From: an uncultured Alteromonadaceae bacterium
GTDB lineage: Bacteria; Pseudomonadota; Gammaproteobacteria; Enterobacterales; Alteromonadaceae
Assembly: GCA_913056495.1 (NCBI GenBank)
Contig: CAJXMO010000001.1
Location: forward strand, 248,001-312,000
Direction: 5' to 3'
DNA length: 64,000 nt
Shown in pieces: positions 54,703 through 61,175 of this stretch (the stretch's first letter is position 1; each line of letters opens with the position of its first letter). The notes under the pieces were generated by a model that saw only the letters and a program-made list of their open reading frames with translations, was not told the DNA's origin and ran no database searches. Position numbers and translations under genes: made by a program.

Positions 54703-56311
54703 AGCGTCTGGAACCTGCTGCCTGTTCCGTGTTGTCAAACAAAGCGATAGCAATGCCGCCGTGCTGATATTTTATTTTAAGCTGTCCGCCAATTTGGTTT
54801 TTAGCCAGAGCCTGTTTGAGATCCTCTAATTTATCCGCCTTGGTATATACGTATTCACCGGGTTTGGGCAGGCGGCGTTCGGTAATAGCGCCGCGGTATA
54901 CACTAAAACTGGGCATATGCATTTGATATCGCACCACAGGGACATTTAATGTTTTGGCAAATTCAGCCGCTTGTTTGATTGGTGCTTGCTGAATACCAGC
55001 CAGTGCCGGCATAAAATACAGGTAGCAAAACAGGCTTTGTATTAAACCGGCCGCAGCGAGTTTTTTCCAGACACTGGGCGGATTCTTAAAGATAAAACGG
55101 GCACTTAAAAACGCAGCCAGTATTAAGCTTAAACCGGCAACCGCACCAGCTAAATAGTGAGTATTAATAAACTTGGGCGCGAGCGCTAACATTTGTTTTT
55201 GGTATAAATTGGACTGCTGCCCGGCTAAATCTGCAGCCATAACGGCGAGCGCTATTTGAATGGCAAAAAACAAAACCGGGAATACCAGTTGCCAGCTCTG
55301 GCGGGCGAGTAGCTGACGATATTTGGCAAATAAAATAATTAAAGGTGTCACCCCATACAGCACATAATGTGGTAATTGGGTTTGTGAAACTGACACCAGT
55401 ATAAATACCACCACAAACCAGAGGATTAGCAAACGCTCCAATGGTCTTTGCCAGAGCGCTTTAAACTGGCGGATAAGCATAGGCAAAAAGCCGGAGTAGG
55501 GCAGAATAATCAGTGGCAATACAACAAAATAATAAAACCACTGGCCGCCGTGTCCTTCTTTGGTATCTGAAAACCGATTTAAATTATGGTCGACCAGAAA
55601 TCCATAAAAGAAGCCGCTCCCCTGTTCCTGCCAAACCATATATAACCAAGGCACTAAAATAAGCGCTAAAATGAGCCAGCCTAGCGGATTAAAAATTGCA
55701 CTGAACCAAAGTCTGTGTTGTTTTTGACTCATAAACCAGACAGCGCTGGCAATAAAGGGGATAGCGGCAGCAACCGGTCCTTTAGTTAACATACCTAAAC
55801 TGAGCCAAAGCCAGGTGCGGTAAATGTATTTTTTATGCTGGTATGTTTGATAGCGATATATATCGAAAAAGCAGAGCGCAATAAAACAGTTTAAAATAGC
55901 ATCGGCTGTTGCGGCGCGGCCAATTACTGTTACCCAGAGTGTCGAACAAAAGATGAGTAGAGCGGCCTGAGCGGATTTTTGATTAATAAATTCGCGGCTA
56001 AAATAATAAATCGCGCTGCCCCAGCAAAGTGAGGCGATTACAGAGTGCAGTCTCAGGCCAAATTCATTTAATCCGAATAGACTGACAAAAAAGGCCTGAA
56101 TCCAGTAAGTTAAGATGGGTTTGTCGTATCTGGGCTCACCATCTAAATAGGTGGCAGACCAGATACCTGAGCTGAGCATTTCGCGAGTCGCCTCAGAAAA
56201 AGCGCCTTCGTCTACATCAAATAACGGAATGCTGGTTAGGTTAATTAAAAAGCCAGCGGTAATAAAACTAAATAATGCAAATAAAAACGTTTGATTGAGG
56301 CGATAGGGCAT
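54701..56311 (-). CDS. ArnT-like GT39 glycosyltransferase
   Basis: A 536-residue polytopic membrane protein. The first periplasmic loop has the conserved acidic motif IPLFDVDEGAFSEATREML and DGEPRYDKPILTYW, close to the pattern of ArnT (4-amino-4-deoxyarabinose transferase of lipid A). The C-terminal 120 residues form a soluble periplasmic domain (VVRYQMHMPSFSVYRG), also ArnT-like. It begins directly after the stop of the GT2 gene (TAAATG), which probably supplies its polyprenyl-phosphate sugar donor. No other arn genes are present here, so the sugar is unknown. Confidence 0.87.
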   Translation of the reverse strand: MPYRLNQTFLFALFSFITAGFLINLTSIPLFDVDEGAFSEATREMLSSGIWSATYLDGEPRYDKPILTYWIQAFFVSLFGLNEFGLRLHSVIASLCWGSAIYYFSREFINQKSAQAALLIFCSTLWVTVIGRAATADAILNCFIALCFFDIYRYQTYQHKKYIYRTWLWLSLGMLTKGPVAAAIPFIASAVWFMSQKQHRLWFSAIFNPLGWLILALILVPWLYMVWQEQGSGFFYGFLVDHNLNRFSDTKEGHGGQWFYYFVVLPLIILPYSGFLPMLIRQFKALWQRPLERLLILWFVVVFILVSVSQTQLPHYVLYGVTPLIILFAKYRQLLARQSWQLVFPVLFFAIQIALAVMAADLAGQQSNLYQKQMLALAPKFINTHYLAGAVAGLSLILAAFLSARFIFKNPPSVWKKLAAAGLIQSLFCYLYFMPALAGIQQAPIKQAAEFAKTLNVPVVRYQMHMPSFSVYRGAITERRLPKPGEYVYTKADKLEDLKQALAKNQIGGQLKIKYQHGGIAIALFDNTEQAAGSRR

Positions 56312-57379
56312 TTAACTCTCTTTGGGATCTTCGGTGGCTGTCGCCGCAGCAGGCGCTTTATCCGGCTTTTCGGACGATTCTGATTTGGTACTCCAGCCCT
56401 GGTTTTTATCAATTTGTTCGCCATCTCTGACAACAAAGTTTCGGTCACCCGTACCTTGGAAAAAGACACGACTTAACATTTCGGCGACTACCCCAGTCGT
56501 TAAAAATTGCAGGGCCATCACGATTAATAAAATTGAGACAATGAGTAAAGGTCTGTTACCTATATCTTCGCCCAGAATAAATTTGACGAACATCAGCCAA
56601 GTCATAAACAGTGTACCCAGGGCACCGGATGCTAAACCGATTGAACCAAAAAAGTGACCTGGTCGCGCGCGATAACGCAAAAAGAAAAACACAGATAATA
56701 AATCGATAATCACGCGGAACGTGCGGCTGATGCCGTATTTAGATTCGCCAAACTGACGAGCATGGTGCGTTACTATCGTTTCGCCAATTCGATGCGGCGC
56801 GGTCACACCGGCCACCCAAACCGGAATAAAACGGTGCATTTCACCAAATAATCGAACTTGTTTTAAAACACTGGCGCGATAAATTTTTAAACTGCAGCCA
56901 TAGTCATGTAGTTTTACGCCTGTGATTTTTGCAATCAAACGGTTGGCTATTTTTGACGGTAATTTACGTTTGATCGCTGCATCTTGTCTGTCTTTACGCC
57001 AGCCCTGTAATAAATCCAGGTCGCGTTCTACCAGTTCAGCGACCATGCGAGGAATATCATGTGGATCGTTTTGCAAGTCACCATCCATAGTGGCAATTAA
57101 ATCACCGCGAGCCGCATCAATACCGGCCTGCATTGCAGCGGTTTGACCAAAGTTACGCTGTAATTCAACGATGCGAACATGATCGCCATATTGTGTTTGC
57201 GTTTGTTTTAAGCGTGGCACTGTTTTATCCGGACTACCGTCATCCACACAAATGACTTCCCAGTCGCCGGTAAAGTCCTGCATTCCTTCGTGAATACGGT
57301 CAATCATCAGTTGGGCATTGTCTTCTTCTTTATACATAGGAATGACAATAGACAGGCTTGGATTATTTGATAATGACAT
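56312..57379 (-). CDS. GT2 polyprenyl-phosphate glycosyltransferase (ArnC/GtrB-like)
   Basis: A 355-residue protein with an N-terminal GT-A domain (LSIVIPMYKEEDNAQ, ICVDDGSPD, the DxD-type ATMDGDLQNDP near residue 98, and QFGESKYG) and two C-terminal membrane helices (about 240-265 and 278-305). This architecture makes polyprenyl-phosphate sugars at the inner membrane. The last 45 residues are a low-complexity, charged and alanine-rich tail. It is cotranscribed with the ArnT-like gene, forming a donor-plus-transferase pair. Confidence 0.9.
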   Translation of the reverse strand: MSLSNNPSLSIVIPMYKEEDNAQLMIDRIHEGMQDFTGDWEVICVDDGSPDKTVPRLKQTQTQYGDHVRIVELQRNFGQTAAMQAGIDAARGDLIATMDGDLQNDPHDIPRMVAELVERDLDLLQGWRKDRQDAAIKRKLPSKIANRLIAKITGVKLHDYGCSLKIYRASVLKQVRLFGEMHRFIPVWVAGVTAPHRIGETIVTHHARQFGESKYGISRTFRVIIDLLSVFFFLRYRARPGHFFGSIGLASGALGTLFMTWLMFVKFILGEDIGNRPLLIVSILLIVMALQFLTTGVVAEMLSRVFFQGTGDRNFVVRDGEQIDKNQGWSTKSESSEKPDKAPAAATATEDPKES

Positions 57380-57517
57380 GTTTTAAATTACTCGTTTGAT
57401 TGGTCAAAATATTTACTGCGGCCATTATACCCAAGTCGATAAAAATTGCAGAGCTTATACAATTTGGTAGAGGATAATGGCCAAAGCTTAAAAATAAATG
57501 AAATTAATATGGCAGTT

Positions 57518-58429
57518 TTATGTCACCTGACTGACCTGAGCGGCTTTGGTCTTAGGGATAATCAAGGCCAGAGGGACAGACAGCAAAGTGACAATCAGTA
57601 CATAAATATGCAAGTTAACCGCGGCTAATAAAATAGAATCCTGTTCAATGCCCAGTGGTAACAAGGCGGCAAGAATCGCTGCTTCAAATGTGCCACTCCC
57701 GGCCAAGCCATGAATGGGTAATACGCTGCTCAAATCTGCACTAATCACAGCAAACAGCCCCTGCATGCCCGGTATATCAATAAAGGCGAGCATAATCAGG
57801 GTCAGTGCGGCAAGTTTGATGCTCCAAATGACAGCTGTCATTGCATAAACAGTCGCACAAAAAGTTATAGATTTAGGCGTATAAGCTTTGAGTGGCGTCA
57901 GCTTGCTGGTGATTTTATCAGGTAATAACCGGCTAAAATGATTGCTAATCCATAATAATACAAAAGGGCCCAGTAGAATGGCCAGTGTGATGCCTAAATA
58001 CAAAGTGCCAAATTGCAGTGCCGCCATTACAGACAATAAAAGTAGCAGCCAATGTAAGTCCATCAATCGGATTAAAAATAAACCGGCACTGGATTTTAAA
58101 ATCGGGTAATTAAAGCTTTGTTTCATAAAGAGCGGAAAAGAGGCTTCACCCAGACGCATAGGTAAAAAATTATTGAGCGCGTTATGTAAAAAATTAATCC
58201 GGATATAGCTGAGTAACGGGTGTCCCTGAGTTTTACCAAAATAATAATATACCCGGTACGAGCGCAATAGGTAACTGAGAAAAGTTAATAAGGTTAATCC
58301 GGCCAGCAGGCTAAGCGGAACCGGTTTCCACGCATTAAAAACGGATGTCCAGCCGATATCATTTTCAATCCAGGTAATCACCAAAGCTAAAATTAAACTG
58401 GCGATGCACCATCTAACAAGTTTGCTCAT
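57518..58429 (-). CDS. LPG-synthase-TM/UPF0104-family membrane protein
   Basis: A 303-residue protein with about eight membrane helices. The pattern RINFLHNALNNFLPMRLGEASFPLFMK and HGLAGSGTFEAAILAALLPLG matches the transmembrane domain of lysylphosphatidylglycerol synthase/flippase relatives (UPF0104), without the C-terminal synthase domain. Such proteins may move lipids or lipid-linked precursors. It lies upstream of the GT2-ArnT-like pair on the same strand, 138 bases away, consistent with a role in the same envelope pathway. Confidence 0.8.
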   Translation of the reverse strand: MSKLVRWCIASLILALVITWIENDIGWTSVFNAWKPVPLSLLAGLTLLTFLSYLLRSYRVYYYFGKTQGHPLLSYIRINFLHNALNNFLPMRLGEASFPLFMKQSFNYPILKSSAGLFLIRLMDLHWLLLLLSVMAALQFGTLYLGITLAILLGPFVLLWISNHFSRLLPDKITSKLTPLKAYTPKSITFCATVYAMTAVIWSIKLAALTLIMLAFIDIPGMQGLFAVISADLSSVLPIHGLAGSGTFEAAILAALLPLGIEQDSILLAAVNLHIYVLIVTLLSVPLALIIPKTKAAQVSQVT

Positions 58430-58460
58430 TTGAATCCTTTTTGTTTTTTGCTATTCACTT

Positions 58461-59069
58461 TTAGAGCGTAAAATAATCACTGATCCCGGCCAATATATTA
58501 TTCACGGCCACCGAGGTTAAAATCAGCCCCATGATTCTGGAAATAATACTGGCTCCGCTGTCACCGATAAAGCGGTGAACAAAGCGGGCAAGCAAGAGCA
58601 GGATCAGAACCACCATTAACACCGACAACATAATAGAAGAAGTAATGGCCTGTTCAACCCAGGTAAATTCATTATTACGAGTCATTAATACCGCCCCCAG
58701 CATAGCACCCGGGCTGGCAATGGACGGCATAGCAAGTGGGAATATTGCCGTTTCTGTTGCGCTTTTCACGCTTTTAATTTCTGACTCGGGTTTGCCTTCA
58801 CCAAAAATCATGCTTAATGCAAACAATAGCAGCACTATGCCGCCGGCAATTTGAAATGCGGGCAGTGGAATTTTTATTGCATTTAAAATGATTTCACCGG
58901 CCAGGACAAAAAACAAAAGCACAGCCGCTGAAACCGACACAGCTTTTATGGCGACTCTTTTTTTAAAGGCATCGTCCTGATTGCGGGTTACCGCGATATA
59001 AACCGGTACTGTCCCTATGGGATCTATGACTGCAAAAAAGAAGATGAAGGTGGCGATTAGTTCAGTCAT
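58461..59069 (-). CDS. MarC-family integral membrane protein
   Basis: A 202-residue protein with six predicted membrane helices and family segments FAVIDPIGTVPVYIAVT, LPAFQIAGGIVLLLFAL, AMPSIASPGAM and ISRIMGLILTSVAVNNI. MarC proteins have no proven function, although they were once linked to multiple antibiotic resistance. The ATG at 59069 gives MTELIATFIFFF, the usual start; the open frame extends to 59114. It is 31 bases upstream of the UPF0104-like gene. Confidence 0.88.
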   Translation of the reverse strand: MTELIATFIFFFAVIDPIGTVPVYIAVTRNQDDAFKKRVAIKAVSVSAAVLLFFVLAGEIILNAIKIPLPAFQIAGGIVLLLFALSMIFGEGKPESEIKSVKSATETAIFPLAMPSIASPGAMLGAVLMTRNNEFTWVEQAITSSIMLSVLMVVLILLLLARFVHRFIGDSGASIISRIMGLILTSVAVNNILAGISDYFTL

Positions 59070-59114
59070 GATAGGCTCTGCTGAAAATGAGTAAGCCGGA
59101 TTATACAGGCTCAA

Positions 59115-59640
59115 TTTAAGCTAAGCCAACATTGCTTGAGTTTTGTGCCATTTGTCGGTCGGTCTTTGCCTGCATGGATGCAGGTATTAGTGCAATGCAG
59201 GAGCAATTGCCGTTAGGCCGAAAAGCATCATAGCCTATGCGGTGACTCAAAAAGGGGTTACCACGCAGAGCGTGGGAACCAGCAAAGATTTTTGGTCGCT
59301 CTTTAGGCCGAAAATCAGGCCGAAAAAGTGCCATCAAGTTGTAGCCTTGATTAGCGAAGCATGAGCGTAATCGAGGTTCCATTAACGCGATTATGCGATT
59401 ACGCCGCCACGCGGATTGTACGATTACGCCGCCACGCGGCTAATCGTACCTACAATCAAACCAAATGCGCGGGCAAACGCCGCGCCTGCGTTGTAGGTCG
59501 ACATTTATGTCGAAAGCGATAGTGGTGTGTTTGTATTCGTCATCCCCGAAACGTCGGGGACCTGTCGCTGTAGAGGTTCCTCCGGAACGAAACCGGGGTT
59601 CCATTAACGCGACTGTACGATTACACCACCAGGCCCTAGG
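59115..59640. repeat. REP-like mosaic repeat array 3
   Basis: The 598 bases between marC and the protease gene hold the element GCCTGCATGGATGCAGGT with GCAATTGCCGTTAGGCCGAA (59157-59225), CCACGCAGAGCGTGGGAACC (about 59254), two joined units ATTACGCCGCCACGCGG (59398-59445) closed by AATCGTAC, the element GCGCGGGCAAACGCCGCGCC with GGTCGACATTTATGTCGA (59467-59513), and ATCCCCGAAACGTCGGGGA (about 59543). No gene is supported. Short plus-strand frames here repeat the same peptide as in array 2 and are repeat-derived. Confidence 0.9.
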
Positions 59641-59667
59641 TGTCGCGTGTCAAAGCACAGGGATAGA

Positions 59668-61014
59668 TTAACCGTCAATAATGCCGTTGCAGTCATTGTC
59701 TATACCATCACGACCTTTTTTTCCTCTGCTATCATTGGCGCCTGGAAATATAGCGCTATTGGTATCATCGCAGTCATTTTCAGCACAAACGCCGTCGCCA
59801 TCTGCATCTGTGCATGTTTCCGGTGGCGGCGGTATAGCTCCGGGTTGCCAATTTAAAGCGGCAAAACTATTAATTAATCCAGCACCTGAAGCTTTGTCCC
59901 AACCTGCTTCATTCAGATCCGTTGCGGTTTCTGTCAAGGCTCGTTTGACATCTTCCGCAGAGGTTGCGGTTCCGTGGCTGATTAGCATAGCGCTGAGCGC
60001 CGCAACATGGGGGGAGGCCATTGAAGTGCCTTGTAAAAAGTACCAGTTCCAATTGCCGTTAATTCGAGTTTCCTGCAATATGCCGTCAACATAACCATCC
60101 CGGTTATCATCTTTTGAGGTATCACCGCCCGGCGCAACCAGATCCAGTGCCTGTCCCTGATTTGAATAACGTGTCACTTTATTACTGAAATCAGTGGCGC
60201 CCACGGCTAAAACAGAGGGATAAATCGCCGGATAACTGATATTTTTTCGATTTCCGTCATTGCCTGAAGCCGCAACGACAACCACGTTATTTGACGCAGC
60301 ATAATCCAACGCCGAATCTAAAATTGCATTAGTGGTAATATTAAATCTGGAATTCAGACCCAGACTCATATTGATAACGTGTGCGCCGTTGTCTACCGCA
60401 TAATGAATGCCTTCGGCAATTTCAGCCATACCGCCGGAACCCGAATCATCTAATACTTTTACCGGCATCACACAAGCATCAAATGCCAAACCTGCAACGC
60501 CGACAGCGTTATTTGTTGTTTGATTTATTGTACCGGCTACATGGGTGCCATGACCGTCACCGTCTTCAGGAAAACTGCCCGGTGCATAAACATTGTATGG
60601 TTTGACTGTACAGCTGATGCCATCTGTTGCATTGCTTGCCAGCCCTGTATCCAGCACGGCAACGACTGAGTTTGCGCCTGTATTTAAACCCCAGGCATCG
60701 TAAGCTGAAATCTTATCCCAGTTCCATTGGTAGCTCAGCCAGATATCATTGGGCGTTGTAAATTTTTTAGCCACTAAATTGACTTGAGCCGCTTGACCTT
60801 TTTGACGCAATTCACGCGCCTTTTTTAACTCTTTGCCCGGCATGACGCTGACGACAGATAAATCGGCATTTGGGTAATAGTGAATCAAGGTCAAATCCGG
60901 ATTTGTCACTTTTCCGCTCAATACTAGTTGACCGGGTTTAAACTCCGGATTGGCAATACTGTTCAAAGGGGTGAGCAGCAAGCTCAGTGCCAAACCAACA
61001 ACAGATTTATTCAT
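59668..61014 (-). CDS. Secreted subtilisin-like (S8) serine protease with Asp-rich tail
   Basis: A 448-residue exported protease (signal peptide about 1-21). The catalytic triad is visible as Asp in VVAVLDTGLA, His in DGHGTHVAGT and Ser in GTSMASPHVA, with the oxyanion Asn in VVAASGNDGN. Residues about 25-100 look like a propeptide. After the catalytic domain comes a short proline linker (IPPPPE), then a tail rich in Asp and Gly (DADGDGVCAENDCDD and IDNDCNGIIDG), resembling calcium-binding thrombospondin type 3 or MopE-type motifs. It probably degrades extracellular protein. It stands alone beside a repeat array. Confidence 0.93.
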   Translation of the reverse strand: MNKSVVGLALSLLLTPLNSIANPEFKPGQLVLSGKVTNPDLTLIHYYPNADLSVVSVMPGKELKKARELRQKGQAAQVNLVAKKFTTPNDIWLSYQWNWDKISAYDAWGLNTGANSVVAVLDTGLASNATDGISCTVKPYNVYAPGSFPEDGDGHGTHVAGTINQTTNNAVGVAGLAFDACVMPVKVLDDSGSGGMAEIAEGIHYAVDNGAHVINMSLGLNSRFNITTNAILDSALDYAASNNVVVVAASGNDGNRKNISYPAIYPSVLAVGATDFSNKVTRYSNQGQALDLVAPGGDTSKDDNRDGYVDGILQETRINGNWNWYFLQGTSMASPHVAALSAMLISHGTATSAEDVKRALTETATDLNEAGWDKASGAGLINSFAALNWQPGAIPPPPETCTDADGDGVCAENDCDDTNSAIFPGANDSRGKKGRDGIDNDCNGIIDG

Positions 61015-61175
61015 AACGACTCCCGTTCGGCGACAAGGTTTGATTGTATAAGTATAGACTTGCTTTTAGCATGCGAGTCATCCGATGAGGGGCTTTATTT
61101 GAGACAAACTGTAACTTAACTATCCAATAGTCAGTAAAGTGTAAGTTTAGTTTTCCATCTGCTGTTTTATTGAGT

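Noticed and set aside
54701..56311. Naming the gene arnT
   Set aside because: The acidic loop fits ArnT, but no arnA, arnB, arnD or other partner genes are nearby, so the sugar specificity is unsupported.
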